Below are positions 9,480 through 18,478 of a stretch of 64,000 bases of DNA, in pieces. Location of the stretch: NCBI RefSeq assembly GCF_000024505.1, contig NC_013532.1:682001-746000 (forward strand). Direction: 5' to 3'. The DNA comes from Anaplasma centrale str. Israel. Its GTDB lineage: Bacteria > Pseudomonadota > Alphaproteobacteria > Rickettsiales > Anaplasmataceae. A program made the position numbers and the translations under genes. The notes below the pieces were generated by a model that was not told the origin of the DNA, made no database searches, and saw nothing but the letters and a program-made list of their open reading frames with translations. How positions within the stretch are numbered: position 1 is the stretch's first letter; every line of letters starts with the position of its first letter.

Positions 9480-10328
9480 CTACAAACCGAAGAAGGTGGA
9501 CATCTGCTGAGAGGTATTGCCGGTGTTGGCAGCCCAAGCTGCGGGTTGCTGCACACTGCTTGAGGGATATTGCGCTCCCGCTGGAAATGCCAGAAAACCT
9601 GGTTGTGGTGGCAATGGCTGCTGCGGTTGGGAAAAGGTGAATAGTGAAGCTACACCCAGAAGATCCCCGACTGGCGGTTCGTTGTATGTGCATGGAGCCG
9701 CGGGTTGCTGCACACTGCTTGAAGGATATTGCGCTCCCGCTGGAAATGCCAAAAAACCTGGTTGTGGTAGTGATGACGGAAAACTCAGCTGTTGCTGTGA
9801 TGAACCCACATCTGTATGCCCAGGGAGCATTGAATGCGCGGGTGCTGATGGAGATACTGCGCTGCTGTCACTGCGCAAGTTTTGACGTAGCGCATCCTGC
9901 GCCATTTCCGGCGCTTTCTGTGCTATAGCCTGCGATGCCCTTGCTTGCGTTACTAAGTCGTCTACGATGCTTACGAATCTCTCATATCTTGCACTTGTCA
10001 CTGCTCCGTAAGTATATATGCAGGCAAGAGCGTACACCATTACCAAGATATTTACCGTCATGACTGCAGTAAATCCTGCTTCAGAAAGCTCGGTTTCTGC
10101 AAAATAGAAGGATAAACCCAGGTATACAATCAGAACGATAGAGGCGATAGACATGGCGATTTTTGCTTTGCTCGAGTGTGTCATGGAGCAAGACTGCTTT
10201 GCATTACCGTGTTCCCGCGCTGCGCCCTGCGGCACATCACCGTATTCTTTTAACGTGTCCTGCGCTTCTTGTAATAAGCCCTCGTACCGAGTGAGTTTAG
10301 TAACAGATGCAGTGTCTCGTTTAGTCAT
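9480..10328 (-). CDS. Short AAAP-like membrane protein, Pro/Gln-rich tail
   Basis: About 282 residues from the ATG at 10328. A longer frame opens at 10406, but the upstream DNA from 10326 matches the leader of the 4924-9228 paralogue, and both proteins share the N-terminus from this point (K-L-x-x-Y-E-G). Two transmembrane helices lie near residues 50-105, followed by an Ala/Gln linker. The C-terminal half is Pro/Ser/Gln-rich, with two copies of a unit containing LPPQPGFLAFPAGAQYPSSS. Unlike the 4924-9228 protein, it lacks the large globular C-terminal region. The size and tandem arrangement suggest AAAP or a close paralogue, from memory only. Confidence 0.7.
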   Translation of the reverse strand: MTKRDTASVTKLTRYEGLLQEAQDTLKEYGDVPQGAAREHGNAKQSCSMTHSSKAKIAMSIASIVLIVYLGLSFYFAETELSEAGFTAVMTVNILVMVYALACIYTYGAVTSARYERFVSIVDDLVTQARASQAIAQKAPEMAQDALRQNLRSDSSAVSPSAPAHSMLPGHTDVGSSQQQLSFPSSLPQPGFLAFPAGAQYPSSSVQQPAAPCTYNEPPVGDLLGVASLFTFSQPQQPLPPQPGFLAFPAGAQYPSSSVQQPAAWAANTGNTSQQMSTFFGL

Positions 10329-10519
10329 GAATTTGCCATATCTAAATATACATTTTGAGAAATACATAGCCCAGGCTTGTACTATCTTTGTGTTGTAAAC
10401 AGACACATCTCTGCTGAGTGCAGAGAAGATTTTATGTGCAATTTACGGTATCAAGGCCTGTACTTACGCATTTCGCTGCGGGAAATATAACACATATTTA
10501 CATAATTAAGACTTTTTTT

Positions 10520-11214
10520 TCAAAAAGTGTTTTTATTACCACATAACAAAAATTGCCGTGGCATCAGCGAGGGTATGCTACTCACGGGTGAGCCGGTGCT
10601 ATCCCTAGTTACAGGTTTTGTGGCGATAGGCACGCGCTTGTCAATGGCATCCTCACTACAACAGAATGAAGACTTTCCGTCCTCAAAAAGCGCTTTTATT
10701 ACCACGTAGCAAAAATTGCCGTGGCATCAGCGGGGGTATGCTACTCACGGGTGAGCCGGTGCTATACCTAGTTACAGGTTGTGTGGTGATAGGCACGCGC
10801 TTGTCAGTAGCATCCCCAGCTACGATAGTTGAAAGGGCAAAGTATTTCGAAGCTGCTTGGTTGTGATGAACTGATGCCCATGTATTGGGGAAACTTCGCA
10901 CATCTAGGTGCCAGTGGGGGCGCCGTACCGGCCTGCGGAGATTCCTTGCTGTTGATACGAACCTGGGTTATGGGTTTTGCAGCTAGCTTCGGAGTGGATG
11001 GGCTGGGTTGCTGTGATGAGCCTGTATCCGCACGTTGGGGAGATTTTGCACATCTAGGTGCCAGTGGGGGCGCCGTACTGGTCTGCGGAGATTCCTTGCT
11101 GTTGATGCTAACCTGGGTTATGGGTTTTGTGACGGGCACCTGCCCGTCAGTATCTTCAACTACGATAGTTGAAAGGGCAAAGTGTTTCCGGGGGTTGCTT
11201 GGTTGTGTACTCAT
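10520..11214 (-). pseudogene. Decayed AAAP-like gene cassette
   Basis: An open frame of 136 codons (11214 to 10804) starts directly with repeat-type sequence (VEDTDGQVPVT, two copies of the APPLAPRCAKSPQ-type unit). It lacks the membrane-hairpin N-terminus, so it looks 5'-truncated or misassembled. Beyond it lie two tandem copies, 163 bp apart, of a ~150-bp segment (from about 10531 and 10694) that includes ttttattaccac and aaaattgccgtggcatcagcg. This is the same junction found at the 3' side of the intact neighbour at 9432-9465. A short secreted product is possible but less likely than a recombination remnant. Confidence 0.6.
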
Positions 11215-11268
11215 ATACCAAATGTGGTTATCATGGCTTGGTATTTATACCACGGAGATTGCATATTC

Positions 11269-11793
11269 ATGGAAGCAAAATCAACTCTGAGGGGCCATTA
11301 TCGCAATCTACGAAGAAATATTTTCAATGTGCATGAAGCCGCAGAAATGCTAAAAGAAAGTTGTATGCGCAATGTAAAGCTGCGCAAGGGCGGGGCAGTA
11401 GCGGGCTATATACCTCGTGATGGGGAGATAGATGTGTTGCCACTCATGCAACTCGTGAAAGAGCAGGGTAGCACCGTGCTCATACCAGTTGTGCAACAGG
11501 ATAGTAGGCTATTAGTCTTCAAGCGCTGGGACGGCGATGCCCTAGATGAAGCAACAGTGATACCCGAAGTATTGTTTGTTCCGCTTGTGGCATTTGACCG
11601 ACGCTTGAACAGATTAGGCTTTGGTGGGGGATATTACGACTATACCATAGCGTTCCTAAGACGCAACTTTCAGTGTTTTTGTGTGGGAGTTGCATACGAC
11701 GCGCAGCTTTGTAACAAAATTCCCGTTGCTGCGCACGACCAGAGGCTGGACCTCATCATCACGGAAAGCAACACGTATAGAAATAACGAGTAA
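11269..11793 (+). CDS. 5-formyltetrahydrofolate cyclo-ligase (MTHFS family)
   Basis: Converts 5-formyl-THF to 5,10-methenyl-THF with ATP in the cytoplasm, as part of folate one-carbon metabolism. About 174 residues from the ATG at 11269. Earlier in-frame ATG or GTG codons exist, but the family start (basic, charged helix) fits here and a ggag lies 11 bases upstream. The family signature is clear near the C-terminus: FDRRLNRLGFGGGYYD followed by a conserved P-V-A-A-H-D region. The frame is intact and of normal family length. It begins directly after the decayed AAAP-like cassette and points towards rsmH. Confidence 0.88.
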   Translation: MEAKSTLRGHYRNLRRNIFNVHEAAEMLKESCMRNVKLRKGGAVAGYIPRDGEIDVLPLMQLVKEQGSTVLIPVVQQDSRLLVFKRWDGDALDEATVIPEVLFVPLVAFDRRLNRLGFGGGYYDYTIAFLRRNFQCFCVGVAYDAQLCNKIPVAAHDQRLDLIITESNTYRNNE

Positions 11794-11958
11794 GCTCGTG
11801 ACAAAGCTACCACTTGAACATACCCGTGTGCAGGGTGCGGCGTTGTTGTGCACAACAAACAACCCCATGGTAGCCTGGGTGGCAATGTTCCAAAAAAATT
11901 TGAATAGTTGCAGGCAAACGGCGATATTATTGTACCATAGAAACAGACTGTTAGCAGC

Positions 11959-12834
11959 ATGGTGCACAAACCTGTACTACTGAATGAGGTTATGGAAACC
12001 TTATCTCCGCAAGACGGAAAAATATACATTGATGCAACCTTCGGTGGCGGTGGATACAGTAGGAAAATGCTGGAAATGGCGCGGTGTGCCGTATACGCAA
12101 TTGACCAAGATATAACAGTAAAAGAATACTTCGATGAATTACTGCAGAGCTTTCCAGGTAGGCTCAGCCTTGCGATTAGTAAATTCAGTAGATTAAGAGA
12201 GGTGATGCTTTCTTTTGGGATCAACAGGGTAGATGGCATAGTTTTTGATTTAGGCACGTCAGCAATGCAGCTAGCTGACCCTAGTAGGGGGTTTTCATTC
12301 ATGAAAAGTGGCTCCTTGGATATGCGTATGTGCTCCTCTTCCCAAAGAAACGCGGCACTGTTTGTGAATACGGTGCTCGAGAAGGAAATGGCAGATATAA
12401 TTTACCATTATGGGGGAGAACGGCGCTCTAGAAAGGTCGCCAGGGCAATAGTAGATGCGCGCCAGAAGCGCAAGATAAACAGCACAGAAGATTTGGCGGA
12501 GATAATCAGGTCTGTAGTTCCCAGAAGCCGCGTACATCCCATAGATCCAGCCACACGGACGTTTCAGGCGATACGGATATGGGTGAATAACGAGCTTGAA
12601 GAGCTGCAAGCTGGTCTTGAAGCGGCATCCAAGCTGCTAAGGGTCGGTGGAAAGATCCTGGTGACGTCTTTTCATTCTCTGGAAGACCGGGTTGTAAAAC
12701 AAAAGTTTAAGTCCTTGTGCGACATGGGCTTCAGCTTGGTGAATAAAAAAGCGATAAGACCAACTGATGAAGAAATTAGAGATAATCCCAGGTCTAGATC
12801 AGGCAAGTTAAGAGCCATTGTTAGGGTAGAGTAG
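11959..12834 (+). CDS. rsmH: 16S rRNA (cytosine-1402-N4)-methyltransferase RsmH
   Basis: Methylates N4 of C1402 in 16S rRNA using S-adenosylmethionine. 291 residues, a normal length. The start MVHKPVLLNEV is family-typical, followed by the SAM-binding loop DATFGGGGYS near residues 24-33. Also visible are FDLGTSAMQL near 95-105 (family DLGVSS), the R-G-F-S motif, TRTFQAIRIWVNNELE, and FHSLEDRVVK near the C-terminus. Three bases separate it from the FtsL-like gene, reproducing the mraW-ftsL start of many dcw clusters; the rest of the cluster is absent here. Confidence 0.95.
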   Translation: MVHKPVLLNEVMETLSPQDGKIYIDATFGGGGYSRKMLEMARCAVYAIDQDITVKEYFDELLQSFPGRLSLAISKFSRLREVMLSFGINRVDGIVFDLGTSAMQLADPSRGFSFMKSGSLDMRMCSSSQRNAALFVNTVLEKEMADIIYHYGGERRSRKVARAIVDARQKRKINSTEDLAEIIRSVVPRSRVHPIDPATRTFQAIRIWVNNELEELQAGLEAASKLLRVGGKILVTSFHSLEDRVVKQKFKSLCDMGFSLVNKKAIRPTDEEIRDNPRSRSGKLRAIVRVE

Positions 12835-12837
12835 CCC

Positions 12838-13152
12838 ATGAAAGGCGCATACGTATTGTGCTTTTGTATAGTCTGTGCGTTTACCATCGGGGTGTTTAGG
12901 GTGAAATTTTATGTCAGGGATATGCAAAAATCGCTTGCACAGATCCAGAAGGAGATAGCACAAGTTAATGATGAAATAAGCGCGCTGAAAGCGGAGTGGA
13001 CTGCCCTTAATAGCCCAGAGAGGCTGACCATGCTTGCCGCAAAATATCTTCGGCGTGACAACCACATTGCTCTTTCGAAGCAGATCAAAAAAGACATACC
13101 ATCTTACAAGGGCGAGGATCATCGCCCCGGCAGCCTGTACGTCCAGTATTGA
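12838..13152 (+). CDS. ftsL: FtsL-like cell-division protein
   Basis: 104 residues. One transmembrane helix at about residues 4-20 is followed by a coiled-coil stretch (about 28-60) and a short N-S-P-E-R-L-type motif (LNSPERLTMLAAKYL), the usual FtsL pattern. FtsL joins FtsB and FtsQ in the divisome at the inner membrane. Identification rests on topology, the motif and the position 3 bases after rsmH; primary sequence in this family is poorly conserved. A separate FtsB-like gene lies at 17645-18010. Confidence 0.75.
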   Translation: MKGAYVLCFCIVCAFTIGVFRVKFYVRDMQKSLAQIQKEIAQVNDEISALKAEWTALNSPERLTMLAAKYLRRDNHIALSKQIKKDIPSYKGEDHRPGSLYVQY

Positions 13153-13348
13153 ACCCTCGCTCCACGACCCAAGGTACAGTGTCTGCTGTCTTACCATAAT
13201 TTGCTAAGGAGAGCCACGAACCGACGGGAGGTTTCTCCGGGTGAGATCATGGATGAATTGGTGCGTATTACCCTGCAGGTTTTGCCAATAAGCTTGGTAT
13301 CCACCGGGCCAGAGAGGGGCCATATAGTGGCAATGGACACTAGCTGAA

Positions 13349-14398
13349 CTAGGATTTCTTGTTATAGTGCACGTATAGAAAGGGATCAAAAATCCGCGGT
13401 GGCTCGTCAGTTGCAACTGCCTTCCTTGCCTGTGAATATAGAAAAGTAACCAGGGAATCTAGCTCATCACCCATAGACAGAGTCATCACCTCCTTGTTTA
13501 TCGAGCTCGCTAGAAGCTTCTGCTTTTCCTTCACTTCCTCCCCTGAGAGTAAATCACACTTGTTTAGTATTACCACCTCCTGCTTGCAAGCAAGCTCCTC
13601 ACTGTGCAGCTGTAGCTCCCGCCTGACCAGCTCATAAGCGCCGACTACGTCTGGAAGGGAGCAATCTACGAGATGGAGGAGTATGACGCACCTCTCGATA
13701 TGCTTGAGGAACTTATGCCCCAACCCCGCACCCAAATTGGCATTTTCTATCAGGCCAGGAATATCTGCCAGCACTAGCTCGCACCCGTTTGCATATGCGA
13801 CCCCTAAATGCGGTTCTAAGGTTGTAAATGGATAGTCAGAAACCTTCGTCTTTGATGCAGTACAACGTGATAATAAGCTAGACTTCCCAGCATTAGGCAT
13901 GCCTATTATTCCTACGTCAGAGACTATCTTAAGCTTCAGCAGCACACAATGCTCTTCCCCAGGAGTTCCGTAGGTAAAATACGTTGGTGCACGGTTAGTA
14001 GAGCTCTTGTACTGAGCATTGCCAACACCACCCCTTCCACCTGCTGCTGCTATATGCCTTTGCCCTACACTGTTCAAATCTGCTATAAGATCATCCCCAT
14101 GTTCATCATACAACTGGGTGCCTACCGGTACTTCTACCACACGATCACGACCTGCTGCACCAAACTTCCCCTTGCCGGACCCTGGTTTACCATTTTCTGC
14201 CCTTATGTGTTGGTTATATCTGAAGTATAATAGCGTATTGACAGCATTACTGGCGATGAATATCACTGACCCGCCATTTCCCCCATTACCACCATCAGGA
14301 CCACCAAACTCTACGAACTTCTCCCGCCTGAAACTTACACACCCATCGCCTCCTTTCCCTCCTCTGATGTAGATTTTCGCTTCATCCACAAAGCTCAT
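13349..14398 (-). CDS. obgE: GTPase ObgE/CgtA
   Basis: Ribosome-associated GTPase involved in 50S maturation. 349 residues, a normal length for the compact form. The glycine-rich Obg fold covers residues 1 to about 158 ([15 protein letters not shown] near the start). The G domain has the G1 loop GMPNAGKSS near 168, the G3 region [20 protein letters not shown], and G4 NKCD. Its start codon lies 1 base after the eno stop on the same strand, so the two are almost certainly co-transcribed with eno first. Confidence 0.97.
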   Translation of the reverse strand: MSFVDEAKIYIRGGKGGDGCVSFRREKFVEFGGPDGGNGGNGGSVIFIASNAVNTLLYFRYNQHIRAENGKPGSGKGKFGAAGRDRVVEVPVGTQLYDEHGDDLIADLNSVGQRHIAAAGGRGGVGNAQYKSSTNRAPTYFTYGTPGEEHCVLLKLKIVSDVGIIGMPNAGKSSLLSRCTASKTKVSDYPFTTLEPHLGVAYANGCELVLADIPGLIENANLGAGLGHKFLKHIERCVILLHLVDCSLPDVVGAYELVRRELQLHSEELACKQEVVILNKCDLLSGEEVKEKQKLLASSINKEVMTLSMGDELDSLVTFLYSQARKAVATDEPPRIFDPFLYVHYNKKS

Positions 14399-14399
14399 G

Positions 14400-15677
14400 T
14401 TACATCACATTATAAAGGAGTGCACTTTTACCGAGGTCTTCCTCTATGCGTATGAGCTCATTATACTTCGCCAAGCGTTCTGACCTGGAAAATGAGCCAG
14501 ACTTAATTTGCCCGCAATTCGCTGCGACCGCTATATGAGAAATTGTGACGTCTTCCGTTTCACCAGATCTATGCGACACTATGACGTTATAATTATTCCG
14601 CTGCGCAGCCCTAATCGCATCCATAGTTTCGGTGAGGGTGCCGATCTGGTTGGGCTTAATCAGAACCGCATTTGCCAATTCATTCTTCACCCCATCGCTG
14701 ATCAAGGCGGGGTTCGTCACGAACAGATCATCCCCTACCAACTGAACCTTGCTCCCCAAACGCTTGGTAATCGCCTTCCATCCTTCTACATCATTTTCTG
14801 CCATAGCATCTTCTATGGAGACTATAGGATACTGAGAAACCATGCCTTCGTAGTATGCGATTAATTCATCACTGGTTAGGCACTGACCAGCAAACTTGTA
14901 TGCAGTGCCGTCATAAAACGTTGAGGCAGCAACATCCATGGCAAGAGCAACATCAGAAGAAGCTCGATACCCAGATTTTTCAATAGCCTCTACCAAAACA
15001 TCAAGCACATCTGTATTGTTCTCCAAATTTGGAGCAAAACCCCCTTCATCACCAGTGTTAACGGAGCATCCCATATTCTTGAGTACTTCCTTAAGCTTAT
15101 AAAACACCTCCGCACACATCCTTGCCGCATCAGCAAATGTCTGGGCACCCACGGGCACTATCATGAATTCTTGAAAGTCAAGCGGATTGTCCGCGTGCAG
15201 ACCCCCATTCACTACGTTCACCAGGGGCAACGGCATCTCCCTTGCGATCGCTCCCCCTAGATACCTGTACAATGGGACGCCCATGCTCTCCGCAGCAGCA
15301 GTCGCCACAGCCAGCGACACTCCTATGGTGGCATTTGCACCCAGGTTGGATTTATTCTTGGTGCCGTCCAGCGAGAGTAAAACCTCATCCACCGCTTTTT
15401 GATCAAAAGGAGAAACCCCAGCCAGGGCACCGGCTACTGTCGTGTTGACGCCCTGAATCGGCTTAAGCACCCCATATCCTGCATACTTGGCCTGGTCACC
15501 ATCCCTAAGCTCCAAGGCTTCGAACCTCCCGACAGAAGCCCCAGACGGTACGGCAACCCTACCGACAGCGCCATCAGACAATAAAACTTCAACCTCAACC
15601 GTAGGACGGCCCCTACTATCGAGGATTTGCCGCGCAAAAACTCTACTGATTTTAGCAACTGATCTGGCGCCTAGCAC
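14400..15677 (-). CDS. eno: Enolase (phosphopyruvate hydratase)
   Basis: Interconverts 2-phosphoglycerate and phosphoenolpyruvate. About 425 residues from a GTG at 15677 that follows a G-rich ribosome site; the frame stays open 49 codons further to 15824, but no enolase has such an extension. Family motifs visible: [18 protein letters not shown] at the N-terminus, the catalytic region [37 protein letters not shown] and SHRSGETED. Upstream on the opposite strand lies a 327-bp exact inverted copy of its middle (15842-16168), separated from its twin by about 610 bp. Intact and expected to be functional. Confidence 0.97.
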   Translation of the reverse strand: MLGARSVAKISRVFARQILDSRGRPTVEVEVLLSDGAVGRVAVPSGASVGRFEALELRDGDQAKYAGYGVLKPIQGVNTTVAGALAGVSPFDQKAVDEVLLSLDGTKNKSNLGANATIGVSLAVATAAAESMGVPLYRYLGGAIAREMPLPLVNVVNGGLHADNPLDFQEFMIVPVGAQTFADAARMCAEVFYKLKEVLKNMGCSVNTGDEGGFAPNLENNTDVLDVLVEAIEKSGYRASSDVALAMDVAASTFYDGTAYKFAGQCLTSDELIAYYEGMVSQYPIVSIEDAMAENDVEGWKAITKRLGSKVQLVGDDLFVTNPALISDGVKNELANAVLIKPNQIGTLTETMDAIRAAQRNNYNVIVSHRSGETEDVTISHIAVAANCGQIKSGSFSRSERLAKYNELIRIEEDLGKSALLYNVM

Positions 15678-15841
15678 AATGACCCCCACACCCAATAGTG
15701 GACAGGATAAACAATCTCTGCAAAAAAGTAAATAAAGCAAAAAATTCGGCGAGCAGGGCATTTGGCCAACTAAAAGCCGCGCAGCACACTTGTTCGGGCA
15801 CATCGCCGGCGTTAAGCTCCGCACCAGCTTACTAGTGCAAG

Positions 15842-16168
15842 TTGCCCCTGGTGAACGTAGTGAATGGGGGTCTGCACGCGGACAATCCGCTTGACTTTCA
15901 AGAATTCATGATAGTGCCCGTGGGTGCCCAGACATTTGCTGATGCGGCAAGGATGTGTGCGGAGGTGTTTTATAAGCTTAAGGAAGTACTCAAGAATATG
16001 GGATGCTCCGTTAACACTGGTGATGAAGGGGGTTTTGCTCCAAATTTGGAGAACAATACAGATGTGCTTGATGTTTTGGTAGAGGCTATTGAAAAATCTG
16101 GGTATCGAGCTTCTTCTGATGTTGCTCTTGCCATGGATGTTGCTGCCTCAACGTTTTATGACGGCACT
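15842..16168 (+). pseudogene. Internal fragment of eno, inverted duplicate
   Basis: 327 bp that is, as far as I could check, the exact reverse complement of 14904-15230 inside the intact enolase gene. It encodes about 108 enolase residues, from [14 protein letters not shown] to ASTFYDGT, with no mutations seen. The reading frame then runs on by chance into unrelated DNA and into the rplU frame. It lacks the enolase N- and C-termini and cannot encode an active enzyme. Perfect identity points to a recent event or to continuing gene conversion with the parent gene. Confidence 0.9.
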
Positions 16169-16288
16169 ACACACGGATGGTGCATCAAAGTTTGCGCGCC
16201 ACACCATGTATGTGTGGACTTAGGGAATTTTCCCAGTATAATCTTGTGTGTTCGTGGCCGGACGTGGGCGTTTGGTGTCAAAATTTTG

Positions 16289-16317
16289 TTGACAGCGGGG
16301 CTCATGTGGGCCAGAAT
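16289..16317 (+). promoter_or_regulatory. Candidate sigma-70 promoter for rplU-rpmA
   Basis: A perfect -35 TTGACA at 16289-16294, a 17-base spacer, and a CAGAAT at 16312-16317 (four of six matches to TATAAT). It lies about 40 bases before the rplU start, just past the eno fragment. Confidence 0.45.
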
Positions 16318-16354
16318 CCGGGCGTTTGCGGTGTATAAGTTAGAGGCTTTGAGT

Positions 16355-16654
16355 ATGTTCGCTGTGGTTGAGGCTGGCGGGAAGCAGTACAAAGTTAAGG
16401 AGCGCGACGTAATCAAGGTAGAGTTGATGAATGTTGGGGTGGGTGAGCAGGTCATGCTTGACAGCCTTGCTACCTTTGGGGGGGAAGAAAGCCCTGTCTT
16501 CCAAAGGAAGAGTTCTTCAGTCACTGCAGAGGTCGTTTCGTGCTGTAGGGGCGATAAGATCGTTGTGTTCAAAAAGCGGCGCCGTAAGAATTACAGAAGA
16601 AAAATCGGCCACCGGCAGGAGTTGGTCGTTTTGCGTGTACTTAAAGTGGGGTAG
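16355..16654 (+). CDS. rplU: 50S ribosomal protein L21
   Basis: 99 residues starting [14 protein letters not shown], the classical L21 start, with agagg about 8 bases before the ATG. The C-terminal basic block [16 protein letters not shown] is the conserved 23S rRNA-binding part. The frame extends upstream to 15842 through the eno fragment, but that is not part of L21. rpmA follows after 3 bases. Confidence 0.97.
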   Translation: MFAVVEAGGKQYKVKERDVIKVELMNVGVGEQVMLDSLATFGGEESPVFQRKSSSVTAEVVSCCRGDKIVVFKKRRRKNYRRKIGHRQELVVLRVLKVG

Positions 16655-16657
16655 GTT

Positions 16658-16927
16658 GTGGCTACTAAAAAGTCCGGTGGTAGCTCCTCTAATGGTAGAG
16701 ATTCGAGGGGTAGAAGGCTCGGCGTTAAAAAATTTGGGAGCGAGCTCGTTGTTCCTGGTAACATAATAGTTCGCCAACGTGGTACCAAGTACCATCCAGG
16801 GAGGAATGTTGGCATCGGTAAGGATCATACCATATTTTCCAAGGTTGTTGGGGTTGTTTGTTTTCGCAAGAGGGCGGGCAACAGAGTTTTCGTAGACGTT
16901 CTTCCTCAATCTTGCTTATCAGTATAG
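16658..16927 (+). CDS. rpmA: 50S ribosomal protein L27
   Basis: 89 residues from a GTG start at 16658, giving [20 protein letters not shown], the conserved L27 N-terminus. Later parts [20 protein letters not shown] and GKDHTIF are also diagnostic. Located 3 bases after rplU and just before tRNA-Ile, so the three are probably one transcript. Confidence 0.97.
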   Translation: MATKKSGGSSSNGRDSRGRRLGVKKFGSELVVPGNIIVRQRGTKYHPGRNVGIGKDHTIFSKVVGVVCFRKRAGNRVFVDVLPQSCLSV

Positions 16928-16933
16928 GTTACG

Positions 16934-17006
16934 GGGTCTGTAGCTCAGCGGTTGGAGCGCACGCCTGATAAGCGTGAGGACGGAAGTTCGATTCTTCCCA
17001 GGCCCA
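16934..17006 (+). tRNA. tRNA-Ile (GAT anticodon)
   Basis: Cloverleaf read by eye: acceptor gggtctg pairs with caggccc, the D-arm is tagctcagcggttgga, the anticodon stem gcacgcctgataagcgtg carries GAT, and the T-loop is gttcgattc. The 3' CCA is not fully encoded (the DNA continues accgt). It lies 6 bases after rpmA. Confidence 0.95.
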
Positions 17007-17068
17007 CCGTCGGCTGCACAGCTCTTTTCAGCTGTTGTAAGCAGCGTGTTGTTTTCTTTCGGGTCGAG

Positions 17069-17659
17069 ATGTCGCTTTCCGTTAAGAAGACCGGGCAGCG
17101 GCTTGTATGCGTGCCCAGGTCTGCACTTTCTCTACGTTCTGTGCAACGAGTGGTCCTTACGAGAGAATCGTGCCCCAGGCTAAGCGCTGCAGAAAAAATC
17201 ACCGGTCCGGATATTGAAAGCTCCGAGGTTGAGTATCAAGAATGTGAGGGAAGGGTGGAGCCTGGCCTGCCTATAGCCGGCACTCATCCCCATATGTCGC
17301 ACAAAGAGAAGGTAGTTGTGGGATGTATGGTCTGCCTTGGTGTGGTGCTAGGCTCATTACTGATGCACGGCGCAGTGACAAGCATTCAGGAGGGCTCGAC
17401 GCTCTTTTTCATAATGAACATTGGAGGGTTCATCGTGATTATTGCCATTGCAGCTCTGATCTGGAACTCTATCATTCTAGTACAAATGCGCAGGGCGCCG
17501 ACGCAAGGCTACCAATCATCAACACTGCATCTGGAAGCAGACTTTGAGGCGGATAGTAGCACTAGGCCATCTACTAACATCGGAAGTACAAACCCACGTA
17601 ATGCGGCAGAGGCTGAAAGCGCAAGCCCATCAGTAACGTACCCCTCACTGGGGCTTTAG
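17069..17659 (+). CDS. Hypothetical membrane protein with two transmembrane segments
   Basis: About 196 residues from the ATG at 17069; the frame extends back through the tRNA to 16952, which is not plausible. A shorter start at 17294 is possible. About 75 hydrophilic residues are followed by two hydrophobic helices around residues 83-102 and 113-135, then a Ser/Thr/Ala-rich tail. No family recognised. The hairpin-with-hydrophilic-tail form matches the 2331-2885 gene. The 3' end overlaps the convergent FtsB-like gene by 15 bases. Confidence 0.6.
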   Translation: MSLSVKKTGQRLVCVPRSALSLRSVQRVVLTRESCPRLSAAEKITGPDIESSEVEYQECEGRVEPGLPIAGTHPHMSHKEKVVVGCMVCLGVVLGSLLMHGAVTSIQEGSTLFFIMNIGGFIVIIAIAALIWNSIILVQMRRAPTQGYQSSTLHLEADFEADSSTRPSTNIGSTNPRNAAEAESASPSVTYPSLGL

Positions 17660-18010
17660 GATCACAACAAGCTCATCTGGCTCAACATGGCCGAGCACGC
17701 TCCTGCTGCGTTCATCGAGCAAATCCAGGTTCAGTGAGCTCTCATACAACAGTGCATTCCTCCGCTGCATCTCTTCCTTCAGCTGCACCATCCTGCTCAA
17801 ATCACCCTCGTACCTGCGCAGCTCCTGACGCAGCCTCAACATAGCAAGCAAGCCACGGTCCCCGAACATGACGCTTGCACCGAGATAGCAAGTTACCACA
17901 CATGCAACCAGCACAACGCACAACCTAGCAACAGAGGCGCTAACTGAAAGCCCAACACGCGGAGCACCAACCACACCCACCGGGCGACGGCCGAAATGAT
18001 ACATCACCAA
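17645..18010 (-). CDS. FtsB/DivIC-like septum formation initiator
   Basis: 121 residues. An N-terminal basic segment is followed by one transmembrane helix (about 24-47) and a periplasmic coiled coil (about 52-90, RLRQELRRYEGDLSRMVQLK). A C-terminal part then has the family pattern LLDERSRSVLGHVEPDELVV. This matches the FtsB/DivIC family, which bridges FtsL and FtsQ at the division site. An alternative start lies at 18004. It overlaps the end of the plus-strand membrane protein by 15 bases. Confidence 0.8.
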   Translation of the reverse strand: MVMYHFGRRPVGVVGAPRVGLSVSASVARLCVVLVACVVTCYLGASVMFGDRGLLAMLRLRQELRRYEGDLSRMVQLKEEMQRRNALLYESSLNLDLLDERSRSVLGHVEPDELVVILKPQ

Positions 18011-18032
18011 CTACAACAGCGAATCAGCTTAA

Positions 18033-18161
18033 CTAATACCCTTGTCTTGCCTTAAACCTTGGCTTCTTTTTATTTATAACGTATATGCGCCCCTTCCTGC
18101 GCACTATTTTGCAGTCTCTGTCGCGACTTTTCGCTGACTTTAAAGACCCCATAACCTTCAC
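18033..18161 (-). CDS. rpmJ: 50S ribosomal protein L36
   Basis: 42 residues from a GTG at 18161: [18 protein letters not shown]..., ending [13 protein letters not shown]. This is the alphaproteobacterial type of L36, lacking the full zinc-binding cysteine set. An open frame extends upstream to 18443, but the L36 family begins here and a gggg ribosome site lies about 9 bases upstream. The upstream 280 bases contain no other clear gene. Confidence 0.93.
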   Translation of the reverse strand: MKVMGSLKSAKSRDRDCKIVRRKGRIYVINKKKPRFKARQGY

Positions 18162-18478
18162 GGCTTCATTCCCCACCAGTGCCATAGATACCCAGATATT
18201 TCTATATTTACCGCATTCCGTCAAGTAAAACATGCTCACACCCCGTGATGGCGGAAAGCGTAAAGCGTTTATGGCCTCATACATGGCGCATCTGACCGCA
18301 AATGTTCGCGGAGCACTTTTCGTTTGACCAACACGCTCAACCTGTGGTAGGTATAGTGTAACGGTACACTCCGCGGTTGTGGACCTAGTTTTTTCTGTTT
18401 TTCGGAAGATTTGTATTGCTTTTATTAAAATATTAATATACAAGCTGGAGTGCGGTTAGTGCATCTCTCAAAGCATGT

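Noticed and set aside
16952-17068. N-terminal extension of the membrane-protein gene
   Set aside because: It would run through tRNA-Ile.
18162-18443. Long N-terminal extension of rpmJ
   Set aside because: L36 is 42 residues in this group and begins at the GTG at 18161 with a good ribosome site.
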